Shown here: positions 6,074 to 12,471 of the stretch, one piece after another | How the letters are laid out: each line of letters starts with the position of its first letter | Numbering within the stretch: position 1 is the first letter of the stretch | Position numbers and translations under genes: made by a program | The notes under the pieces: generated by a model | What the model was told of the DNA's origin: nothing | Seen by the model: only the letters and a program-made list of their open reading frames with translations | Database searches by the model: none | Source: a virus | Length of the DNA: 26,409 bases | IMG/VR virus record: IMGVR_UViG_3300027985_000085 | Location: 1-26,409 of that record | Direction: 5' to 3' (one strand)

Positions 6074-6754
6074 ATGCACAAGATTTTAAAACACATTTTA
6101 CGCGAAGAAGCCAGCGCAGACGGCGCAGCTTCCGGCGGTACAACTGAACAGACGGCGAAGACATATACTCAGGCTGAGCTTGACGAAATTGTGTCGGGTC
6201 TGAAAGCGAATAATCAGGCGTTGCTTGATGAAAAGAAAGCGACTGCGCAGAAAGCGAAAGACGCCGAAAACGCCCGAGTGTTGGCTGAACAAACGGCAGC
6301 GAAAAACGCCGGTAAAATGGATGAATTCGAAAAGACAATCCGCAGTCAATATGAGCCCGTGTTGGCCGAGAAAGATGCGCGATTGAATGCAATGTCTGAG
6401 CGAATTCTTGGAAGTGAACGTAAAGCCGTGTTGGGCGCGATGGTCGCCGACTTTATCGACCCGTCCGCCGCCGATGTGCTGGCTCCGTTCATTAAGACAG
6501 AATTCGACGGTGACAGTATCGTGACAAAATTCATGGGCGCGGACGGTAACGTAATTACTACCGACCCAGCGCAGTTTAAAAAATACCTGCGCGAGCATAA
6601 AACCTTTTCGCATCTGATGAAAGCTGATGCGGCTACCGGCGGCGGGGCTGGCGGTAACAAATCCACGAATGGCGGGGCCACGAATGGGAATCTTACCGGC
6701 ATCGCTCGCACGCGAGCCGACATTCAACAGCGTCTTAACGCTAAATTCAAATAA
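6074..6754 (+). CDS. Putative head scaffolding protein
   Basis: A 226-residue protein directly upstream of the major capsid gene, the normal scaffold position. Residues about 30-75 are Ala/Lys/Glu/Gln-rich and strongly helical, likely coiled coil (AELDEIVSGLKANNQALLDEKK). A globular segment with DFIDPSAADVLAPFI (about 130-145) and TDPAQFKKYLREHKTF (about 160-175) follows, then a Gly/Asn-rich linker and a short basic C-terminal helix (TRADIQQRLNAKFK) of the kind that binds capsid subunits. ATG 6074 has AGAGGA about 6 bases upstream. I rely on composition, domain plan and position; no protease motif is evident. Confidence 0.75.
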   Translation: MHKILKHILREEASADGAASGGTTEQTAKTYTQAELDEIVSGLKANNQALLDEKKATAQKAKDAENARVLAEQTAAKNAGKMDEFEKTIRSQYEPVLAEKDARLNAMSERILGSERKAVLGAMVADFIDPSAADVLAPFIKTEFDGDSIVTKFMGADGNVITTDPAQFKKYLREHKTFSHLMKADAATGGGAGGNKSTNGGATNGNLTGIARTRADIQQRLNAKFK

Positions 6755-6757
6755 GGT

Positions 6758-7711
6758 GTGAATCATGGCTTTATCAAACATGAAAGTGTATCAGGAATCG
6801 AGCTGTTAGCTCAGAAAATTAATCAGTTCAACGCAGCTTCAGGCGGTGCAATCGTGCTGAACTCGCAAGCCTGGGAAGGTGATTTCACCAAAGAATCATT
6901 CTTCGCGTCATTAGCAGGTGCCCAGCGTCGTGTTGACCGTTACGCCGCAATCGCGTCTCAAGCGTCTACCGCGTTGACCGCAGGCGAATTAGTCGGCGTG
7001 AAAGTAGCGGGCGGCTTTGGCCCTGTGCTGTTCGAGCCATCGCAACTGTCTTACCTGCAAAAATCACCAGCAGCAGCAATCATGGCGATTTCTGAGGGTT
7101 TCTCTGATGCGCTGTTAGCGGACCAATTAAACACTTCAGTCGGTGCGGCGGTTGCTGCCGTTGAAAACGTTGCGGCGCTGGTGAACGACGTTTCAGGCTC
7201 AGGCGGTATTACTCAGGTAGTGCTGAACAACTCACACCGCAAATTTGGTGACCAGTCTCAACTGTTAATTGCTGACGTGATGACCGGTGACGTCTATCAC
7301 CGTCTGATTGGGGAAGCAATCGCTAACGCGGGTCAACTGTTCGTGTCTGGTAACGTGCAAGTTGTGGAAATCCTCGGCAAGCTGTTTGTCGTGTCTGATA
7401 TTCCGGCACTGTACGAAGCAGGTACACCGAACAAAGACAAAGTGCTGTCGGTGGTTGCTCAAGGTATCATCGTTGATAATGCTGGCGACATCATTACTAA
7501 CATGGAAACCACAAACGGCAACACTCGCATCGAGACCACATGGCAGGCCGATTACACCTTCGGTGTGAAACTGAAAGGCTATGCGTGGGACACTGCGAAC
7601 GGCGGCAAGTCACCAACTGACGCGGAACTGTTCACCGGTACTAACTGGGATAAAGCTGTTACATCTAACAAGCATACCCTGGGCACTCTGGCGATTGGAT
7701 CAGCTGCTTAA
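6758..7711 (+). CDS. Major capsid protein (5' end disrupted or re-started)
   Basis: The longest frame, from GTG 6758, gives 317 residues. The body is typical of a phage major capsid family: FNAASGGAIVL, then AQRRVDRYAAIAS (about residues 51-63) and VKVAGGFGPVLFEPSQLSYL. It builds the icosahedral shell. The start is odd. ATG 6765, with AAGG 8 bases upstream, begins MALSNMKVYQE, which looks like the authentic capsid N-terminus, but this frame hits TAG after 14 codons. The capsid frame is entered only from GTG 6758, giving an atypical first 12 residues. A small deletion (1, 4, ... or about 16-19 bases) near 6797-6800 or a sequence error would explain it. A GAAA-loop terminator follows. Confidence 0.85.
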   Translation: MNHGFIKHESVSGIELLAQKINQFNAASGGAIVLNSQAWEGDFTKESFFASLAGAQRRVDRYAAIASQASTALTAGELVGVKVAGGFGPVLFEPSQLSYLQKSPAAAIMAISEGFSDALLADQLNTSVGAAVAAVENVAALVNDVSGSGGITQVVLNNSHRKFGDQSQLLIADVMTGDVYHRLIGEAIANAGQLFVSGNVQVVEILGKLFVVSDIPALYEAGTPNKDKVLSVVAQGIIVDNAGDIITNMETTNGNTRIETTWQADYTFGVKLKGYAWDTANGGKSPTDAELFTGTNWDKAVTSNKHTLGTLAIGSAA

Positions 7712-7715
7712 TATT

Positions 7716-7736
7716 AGGGGCGAAAGCCCCTTTTAT
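7716..7736 (+). terminator. Terminator after major capsid gene
   Basis: AGGGGC / GCCCCT stem closed by a GAAA tetraloop and followed by TTTTAT. It probably lowers transcription from the highly expressed capsid gene into the neck genes. Confidence 0.85.
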
Positions 7737-7750
7737 CTTTGGAATTGATT

Positions 7751-7918
7751 ATGAAACCTGTAATTTATGAGCCGCATCCCGTAAGCGAAGAGCGCAAAGC
7801 GGAATTACGCGGATTAGGCTATAAGATTATTGATGCGAAGTTTAAACCTGCGGACGCTGAAGAGGTTCATGAAGAGCCAATAAAACGGCAACGTAAACGC
7901 CGCAACGAGGCTGAATAA
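7751..7918 (+). CDS. Small conserved phage protein after capsid
   Basis: A 55-residue protein starting at ATG 7751 with GGA 7 bases upstream. It begins MKPVIYEPHPVSEERKAELR, continues GLGYKIIDAKFKP and ends in a charged, Lys/Arg-rich tail (KRQRKRRNEAE). I know this HPVS..RKAEL..GYKIIDA.F.P pattern from small proteins behind capsid genes in tailed phages; their role is unknown. Its TAA abuts the ATG of the next gene, so translation is coupled. Confidence 0.75.
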   Translation: MKPVIYEPHPVSEERKAELRGLGYKIIDAKFKPADAEEVHEEPIKRQRKRRNEAE

Positions 7919-8137
7919 ATGCAACTGCCATTTCCCACACATATCCGACGCGCAAAAGATGCCGTCCGTCATGTTTGCGACGTGCTATCGTCAAAGTCTG
8001 TGGATAACTTTATCCACACGGAACAGGACTTTGTTACCGTCGACGTAAACGGCATATCGTGCGAGGTGGAAGTGGACTTTGAAAATCATATGGTTATTTT
8101 CTCGCCCGTCGGGACAGGGGATAAATTATGGCTCTAA
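7919..8137 (+). CDS. Hypothetical neck-region protein
   Basis: A 72-residue protein whose ATG follows the preceding TAA directly and whose end overlaps the next gene by 10 bases. This tight packing supports that it is translated. It has a helical N-terminal part (IRRAKDAVRHVCDVLSSKS) and a beta-rich C-terminal part (FVTVDVNGISCEVEVDF ... MVIFSPV). No family is recognised. From its position it may be a small virion or assembly protein. Confidence 0.65.
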   Translation: MQLPFPTHIRRAKDAVRHVCDVLSSKSVDNFIHTEQDFVTVDVNGISCEVEVDFENHMVIFSPVGTGDKLWL

Positions 8138-8637
8138 TCGTTGAGACGGGCGCAGTCGTAGCCGACGCGGACAGTTACATCTCCTTAGCAGACGCCCGCA
8201 CATTAGCTGCAAAATACGGCTGGACGTTGCCGACAGATGACGACGAGGCCGAAATCGCGTTGCGCAATGGGGCTGAATATGTTGGCTTGTTCGAGCCTGA
8301 AATGAAAGGCTCCCGCGTATCCGCAGACCAGACGCTGGCCTATCCGCGTAAATATGTTTCAATCTTCGGATTTGACCAAGCAGAAACGTTAATTCCTATG
8401 CGTCTGATGATGGCACAAGTCGTAGCGGCTTCAGAAATTGGTGCGGGATTGGACGCCCGCGCGTCTTCCGATGGCCGTGTCGTAGCATCCGAGCAAGTAA
8501 CTGGCGCGGTGGCCGTGTCGTACTTTAACAACGGCAGCACGGGCGCAATTACTAAAATCACGAAATGTTATGACCAGTTGAAGCCGCTGTTAACAGGTAT
8601 GAATAACGGCGTAACTTTTAATGTGACGCGGGGGTAA
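8128..8637 (+). CDS. Head-tail adaptor / DnaT-like phage protein
   Basis: A 169-residue protein. The pattern VETGAVVADADSYISLADA at the N-terminus, the helical ALRNGAEYVGLFEP and SADQTLAYPRKYV match the phage family usually labelled 'DnaT-like ssDNA-binding' or head-tail connector (adaptor) protein. In this position, between the capsid and the other neck genes, I favour the adaptor that sits under the portal. The DNA-binding label comes from distant similarity only. It overlaps the previous gene by 10 bases and is followed 2 bases later by the next ATG. Confidence 0.7.
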   Translation: MALIVETGAVVADADSYISLADARTLAAKYGWTLPTDDDEAEIALRNGAEYVGLFEPEMKGSRVSADQTLAYPRKYVSIFGFDQAETLIPMRLMMAQVVAASEIGAGLDARASSDGRVVASEQVTGAVAVSYFNNGSTGAITKITKCYDQLKPLLTGMNNGVTFNVTRG

Positions 8638-8639
8638 TT

Positions 8640-9248
8640 ATGGCCTTGACTAAAACAGAACTTTTTACCCTGATTGGCGAAAACCTACCGGATAACGTAG
8701 TCGGGCAAATCACGCCCGCGGATGTTCGAGAAGTAGCTACACAGACCGCCGACTCGATGATGTACGGCGCAAAAGAAGTCGAAGTGCTACGGGCCTATTC
8801 TACTGTAACGCAAACGCCGTCAGCATTGGACACGCCGCTGCAAGTTACTTTCGGCGCTGCACAAAACTCAGCCTCCGACCCTGTGATGATCAACGCCGCA
8901 GGTCTGGTAACTTTTAACGAGGCTGGCGTCTACGCTGTGCGCATTAAATTACAATGCGGACGCACGGGCGCGAGCGGAACGTCTATTCTGTTTAGCCGCG
9001 TTATTCATAATGGTGCGGCATATGGAGTTCCTGCCGCAGTTAAACTAGTAAGCGCTGATGTTACCATTCCTACAGAGTCCCGCGTCGTGATTGTCGCGGA
9101 AACAGGCGGCGAAACGTTAGCAATGGAAATCCTGCGAGATAGCGCTGGTACTAACTATGGCGGCGTGTTCGCTATCGCATCTTCTGCCGGATGGGGTACT
9201 TCGCCATCTGCGTTGTTAGTAGTGTCTCGCTTGGAGACCACAGAATGA
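8640..9248 (+). CDS. Putative virion decoration protein with jelly-roll-like C-terminus
   Basis: A 202-residue protein in the neck gene run. The first 40 residues are helical (TELFTLIGENLPDNVVGQI). The rest, from about residue 55, is beta-rich with a TNF/C1q-like flavour: VTFNEAGVYAVRIKLQCGR, SILFSRVIHNGA, then TLAMEILRDSAGTNYGGV. Such folds form trimers on capsid or tail surfaces. This is a judgement from sequence character; a head fibre, decoration protein or other virion surface protein are all possible. It overlaps the next gene by ATGA. Confidence 0.5.
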   Translation: MALTKTELFTLIGENLPDNVVGQITPADVREVATQTADSMMYGAKEVEVLRAYSTVTQTPSALDTPLQVTFGAAQNSASDPVMINAAGLVTFNEAGVYAVRIKLQCGRTGASGTSILFSRVIHNGAAYGVPAAVKLVSADVTIPTESRVVIVAETGGETLAMEILRDSAGTNYGGVFAIASSAGWGTSPSALLVVSRLETTE

Positions 9249-9598
9249 CCTTCGCCGGACGAATGAGCGACCTATCAACGCGATTGCTGTCTAAATACGG
9301 CAGCACTATTTCATTAGTACGTGCTGGTGCTAAAACGTGGGACAGTAACGCGGGTGAATATGTTTTTTCTGCGAGCACTTCGATACCGCTTAACGCCGTA
9401 CCCGTACCGATTCAAGCCGGATTAGTTGACGGAACGACGATTCAATCAGGCGACGTGATGCTTAAAGCTGATGGTCTGGTAAAACCTGAATTGACGGATA
9501 AAGTGAGTTTTAACGGCGCTCAGTGGTCAATCGTCGGGATTGAGTCTAAGATTATCAATGACGTAACGATTGCATATTTCATTCAGGTACGAAAATGA
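9245..9598 (+). CDS. Head closure / head-tail connector protein
   Basis: A 117-residue protein. ATG 9245 overlaps the preceding TGA in ATGA and is a better start than any further upstream. The beta-rich sequence LLSKYGSTISLVRAG ... SGDVMLKADGLVKPELTDKVSFNG ... WSIVGIESKIINDVTIAYFIQVRK fits the small stopper/head-closure proteins that follow the adaptor. These seal the portal after packaging. The last four bases overlap the next gene. The call rests on size, composition and gene order. Confidence 0.65.
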   Translation: MTFAGRMSDLSTRLLSKYGSTISLVRAGAKTWDSNAGEYVFSASTSIPLNAVPVPIQAGLVDGTTIQSGDVMLKADGLVKPELTDKVSFNGAQWSIVGIESKIINDVTIAYFIQVRK

Positions 9599-10026
9599 GC
9601 TTAACATTAGACGTTGCCGCATTTGTCGCGAAAGCGAAAAAGAATCCCGAAACGGTTATGCGTCAGACGTCTTTTAAATTGTTTAGCGCAATCATTAAGG
9701 GTAGCCCGGTTGACACTGGGCGCTTTCGTATGAACTGGCAGGCGTCGGGCAGCACTCCAATTAGAACCGTTGCGCAAGGTACGGACGTAACTGGGGAAAA
9801 AGCTATCTCTGATATGTCTAACTTCGTGCTAAAAAATCCGGGTTGGTGGGAATTTACACTCGCGAATAATCTACCCTATGCAAACGTGATCGAGTACGGC
9901 GGCTATCCGGGAGACGGCCCAAACACAACAGGCGGGTATTCAAAACAAGCCCCACAAGGTGTCGTCCGTGTAAATGTCACGAGATTTAACACACTACTAG
10001 CAGAAGAGGCGGCAAAAGTTAAATGA
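9595..10026 (+). CDS. Tail completion / neck protein, HK97 gp10-like
   Basis: A 143-residue protein. SPVDTGRFRMNWQAS (about residues 38-52) is the signature block of the HK97 gp10-type family, followed by LANNLPYANVIEYGGYP (about 95-111), also typical. These proteins help join the tail to the head. ATGA overlaps link it to both neighbours, so the group 9245-10439 is translationally coupled. Confidence 0.8.
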   Translation: MSLTLDVAAFVAKAKKNPETVMRQTSFKLFSAIIKGSPVDTGRFRMNWQASGSTPIRTVAQGTDVTGEKAISDMSNFVLKNPGWWEFTLANNLPYANVIEYGGYPGDGPNTTGGYSKQAPQGVVRVNVTRFNTLLAEEAAKVK

Positions 10027-10439
10027 GCACATACTTTGAAGACCTCACGAAAACCTTTGATATCGCGCTGATGAACTTCGGCACGACAAACGCAATCACC
10101 ATTGCCTTAGAAAATATCGACGCGCCTACATCAACAGATAATCCTTATCTGGCGTCGTTCATGCTGCTGGCGGATACCGAACAAGGTGATTTAGGATTTA
10201 CGGAGCGCCGCCCAGGTATTTATCAGGTCGATATTAATTACTCATCTACACTCGGCAGCGCACCGATTAACAAAATGGCGGACAAATTGAACGCTGTTTT
10301 CAAGGCTGGCGTGCCGTTTTCTCGAAATTATATCTGTGCTGAAGTACAATCAGTGAGTCTAGGCCCGTTGCAAGTAGCTAATGGATGGGCGACACGTTCA
10401 CTATCAATTAATTTTGTGGCTTATACTGCGAGGTTATAG
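10023..10439 (+). CDS. Tail terminator protein
   Basis: A 138-residue protein directly upstream of the tail tube gene and after the gp10-like gene, the standard place of the tail terminator (lambda gpU-like). It has an N-terminal helix (FEDLTKTFDIALMNFG), the block GDLGFTERRPGIYQVDINYSS, and a C-terminal beta segment (ATRSLSINFVAYTARL) that match phage tail terminator proteins. It forms the ring that ends tube polymerisation and binds the neck. Confidence 0.75.
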   Translation: MSTYFEDLTKTFDIALMNFGTTNAITIALENIDAPTSTDNPYLASFMLLADTEQGDLGFTERRPGIYQVDINYSSTLGSAPINKMADKLNAVFKAGVPFSRNYICAEVQSVSLGPLQVANGWATRSLSINFVAYTARL

Positions 10440-10440
10440 C

Positions 10441-11601
10441 ATGACAATCCCTTACAAAGGCGCGACGACCGCGCAGTTTTACATCGCCGAAGTTACCCCA
10501 GGCGTTACCCCCTCTAGCCCGGCGTGGCTGCCGTTACGCACAACAAGCGGTGTTCCTGCGGTCACTCGTGACGCTTTAGTATCTAACGAGCTGAACGCAT
10601 CCCGCGAGGTAACCAGTATCCGCACAGGCAACAAACAAGTATCCGGTGAGTACGCAATCGAGCTGAGCTCCGAATCGCAAGATGATTTGCTGGCGGGTGC
10701 GATGACGTCATCATGGGTCGCTGGTTCGACCGTTGCTGGTTTATCAATCACTGTTGACGCGGACCTAAAAACATTCACTCGCGCAAGTGGTGATTTTACC
10801 GCGGCGGTATCTGAAGGCGATTTAGTTTACTTCCCAAACTTAACCGGTGATAACGCTAAACCGTTCATCGCGACAACCGTCACGGCTTTAGTAATTACCG
10901 GCGCAGGCATCCCGCATACTCTGACAGATGAATCGACCGTAACCACTGACTTAGTGACCGCCGACCAGTTAGGAACCGGCGCACTGTGCAAAACGTTCTC
11001 GATTCTGACATGGTTCAAAGGCGCATGTGGCGGCGCTGACGCGTGGGTAATCACTCGCGGCGTTGAGTTCTCCGGCTTCTCGATTGAACAAGCAGTTAAT
11101 GCAATGGTTACTGGCTCGTTCCCGTTCTTAGGCCGTAGTCAAGAAGTGCTGCAAGCGCTGCCGAGCGGTTCGACATTCCCGACTTCATTCGACGCGGAGC
11201 CTTTTGCTTCGGTTGATGTGGCGGCGTTTGATGGCTCAACCGCACTTGAGCTGATTGATACCTTCACCATCGCCAACGACAACACGGCTTCGGCTCAGTT
11301 TGCATTAGGTAGCACAGACGTTGCTTTCGTTGAGCGTGGCACAGCGCAAAACACGTTCTCGTTAGCGGGCAAGCTGGCAAGTTTAACGTTGCTTGAGAAA
11401 TTCCTGAACGAAACCATGATTGAAGTCACGTCAATTCTGTCAGGTGTTAACGGCGCGATGTCTTTCACGCTGAAGAATGCGCAATTAACGGCAGCGACCC
11501 CAGAAATCGGCGGGCCCGAATCGGTTACTATCACTCTAGAAGGCCAAGCGACCGGTAGTGCTAACGAGTCATCAATCCTGATTCAGCGTTTAGTGTACTA
11601 A
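10441..11601 (+). CDS. Major tail tube protein
   Basis: A 386-residue protein. I start at ATG 10441 (GAGG about 11 bases upstream), not the longer frame that overlaps the tail terminator. The N-terminal part (TTAQFYIAEVTPGVTPSSPAW, with ELNASREVTSIRTGNKQVSG at about 44-63 and EYAIELSSESQDDLLAGAM following) is typical of tail tube proteins of this group. A Thr/Asp-rich middle segment (about 95-175) looks like an inserted domain. The final beta-rich part (SLAGKLASLTLLEKFLNETMIEVTS ... VTITLEGQATG) completes the tube fold. Hexameric rings of it stack to form the tail. A structured intergenic element follows. Confidence 0.85.
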   Translation: MTIPYKGATTAQFYIAEVTPGVTPSSPAWLPLRTTSGVPAVTRDALVSNELNASREVTSIRTGNKQVSGEYAIELSSESQDDLLAGAMTSSWVAGSTVAGLSITVDADLKTFTRASGDFTAAVSEGDLVYFPNLTGDNAKPFIATTVTALVITGAGIPHTLTDESTVTTDLVTADQLGTGALCKTFSILTWFKGACGGADAWVITRGVEFSGFSIEQAVNAMVTGSFPFLGRSQEVLQALPSGSTFPTSFDAEPFASVDVAAFDGSTALELIDTFTIANDNTASAQFALGSTDVAFVERGTAQNTFSLAGKLASLTLLEKFLNETMIEVTSILSGVNGAMSFTLKNAQLTAATPEIGGPESVTITLEGQATGSANESSILIQRLVY

Positions 11602-11604
11602 AAC

Positions 11605-11662
11605 TTAATCGTCGGCTAGGGTCATGACCCGAAAGCGCCTGGTTAACGCTGCCGACGATTAA
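11605..11662 (+). ncRNA. Predicted three-way-junction element between tail tube and chaperone genes
   Basis: TTAATCGTCGGC (11605-11616) pairs perfectly with GCCGACGATTAA (11651-11662). Between the arms lie GGGT-CATG-ACCC (11619-11630) and AGCG-N9-CGCT (11634-11650), giving a compact three-way junction. There is no T-tract after it, so it is not a standard intrinsic terminator. It could be a processing, stability or attenuation signal that sets the ratio of tail tube to chaperone. Folding was done by eye. Confidence 0.6.
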
Positions 11663-11692
11663 CCAACCACCTTACAACCGAAGGGTATAGCT

Positions 11693-12109
11693 ATGAAATT
11701 ATCAGATTTTTGTTATGCGGATAAAAACGCCGCCGGTTCTAAAATGCCGATTCTGCTGCCGTCGGGTGAGGACTCCGGCGAGTGGTTGCAAGTAATCGGC
11801 CCAGATTGTGACGCCGGAATTAAAGCAGGACGCGATTACACCACCGCATATCGTCGTTTACAGGACTCTCTTTCAGAGCTGGATGCGAAGTGTAAAGAAA
11901 AGAACGACTGGACAGAATACAACGAGCAATTAAACGCCGGAGTCGAGCCGCTTAATATCGCGTTTGCTGGCGAAATCGTTATCGGCTGGTCGCTTGAAGA
12001 TAAATTCACCAAGTCGAATTTAATCAAGTTACTGAAACAATATCGCGGACTGGCTGAAGCTATCGCAAAACATCATGCAGCGAGCAGAGCAGAACTTGCA
12101 AAAAAGTAG
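11693..12109 (+). CDS. Tail assembly chaperone, G-like (zero-frame product)
   Basis: A 138-residue protein between tail tube and tape measure, the position of lambda G. It is charged and mainly helical (YRRLQDSLSELDAKCKEKNDW, FTKSNLIKLLKQYRGLAEAI). The last codons are GCA AAA AAG TAG, so the stop falls directly after the slippery heptamer A AAA AAG. Most ribosomes should stop here; a minority slip back one base and make the longer GT protein. Both forms would coat the tape measure protein and recruit tube subunits. AAGGG lies about 8 bases before the ATG. Confidence 0.85.
   Translation: MKLSDFCYADKNAAGSKMPILLPSGEDSGEWLQVIGPDCDAGIKAGRDYTTAYRRLQDSLSELDAKCKEKNDWTEYNEQLNAGVEPLNIAFAGEIVIGWSLEDKFTKSNLIKLLKQYRGLAEAIAKHHAASRAELAKK
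12100..12106 (+). promoter_or_regulatory. Programmed -1 frameshift site (A AAA AAG)
   Basis: The heptamer is in phase with the zero frame (X XXY YYZ form) and is followed at once by the TAG stop of the G-like frame. The -1 frame is open from here to 12471 and encodes the T domain. This is the best-known -1 slippery sequence in bacteria. Confidence 0.9.
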
Positions 12110-12471
12110 AAGCGCTGCATAAATTCGCGCAGTATCAATTCGTTGATAAGCACAAACGGCAACAATTCGACAGTATCAAAGACGGACATATTGCCGCGAT
12201 GGTGTCGATGGGGCTAATGCAAGCGCCGGAAGTAAAACAAGAAACGGGGCCTGATTGCCCCGTTTTGTTTCTTGATGTGTTTGAAAAGTATCGCGAATTG
12301 AAATTTATGCAGCGAGACGATGGCGATAGAGTTATATTAATACCTAGAGAGCCTATTAAATGGGCCGATATAAAAGATTATAAAGACGTCACAGGTCGAG
12401 ACATTAGCCACTTAGAGACTGAGCTCATCATGAGTTTAGACGCTATTTTTGAAGGCCGAGACCATGACTGA
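12106..12471 (+). CDS. T domain of tail assembly chaperone (made by -1 frameshift as GT)
   Basis: Read in the -1 frame from base 12106, this adds 121 residues to the 138-residue G part, giving a GT protein of about 259 residues. The part upstream of the first ATG (VEALHKFAQYQFVDKHKRQQ) is protein-like and continuous with the rest, which argues against an independent start at 12199. The segment PVLFLDVFEKYRELKF and the acidic C-terminus are typical of T domains, which contact tail tube subunits. The end overlaps the tape measure start. An odd hairpin lies inside the gene (12238-12274). Confidence 0.85.
   Translation, partial: VEALHKFAQYQFVDKHKRQQFDSIKDGHIAAMVSMGLMQAPEVKQETGPDCPVLFLDVFEKYRELKFMQRDDGDRVILIPREPIKWADIKDYKDVTGRDISHLETELIMSLDAIFEGRDHD
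12238..12274. terminator. Terminator-like hairpin inside the T coding region
   Basis: CAAGAAAC-GGGGC, loop CTGATT, GCCCC, then GTTTTGTTTCTTG. GGGGC pairs with GCCCC and CAAGAAAC with GTTTCTTG around a bulge; the core GGGGC / GCCCCGTTTTGTTT resembles an intrinsic terminator on the plus strand. Here it lies within translated sequence, so ribosomes would normally hold it open. The function is unknown. Confidence 0.45.

Noticed and set aside
6098-6781. A 227-codon minus-strand ORF opposite the scaffold gene
   Set aside because: It mirrors the codon pattern of the Ala/Lys/Glu-rich scaffold gene, starts inside the capsid start region, has no ribosome site and shows no family pattern.
12199-12471. 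An independent 90-residue gene starting at ATG 12199
   Set aside because: The frame is open and protein-like back to the slippery heptamer at 12100-12106, and no Shine-Dalgarno precedes 12199; it is the T part of GT.
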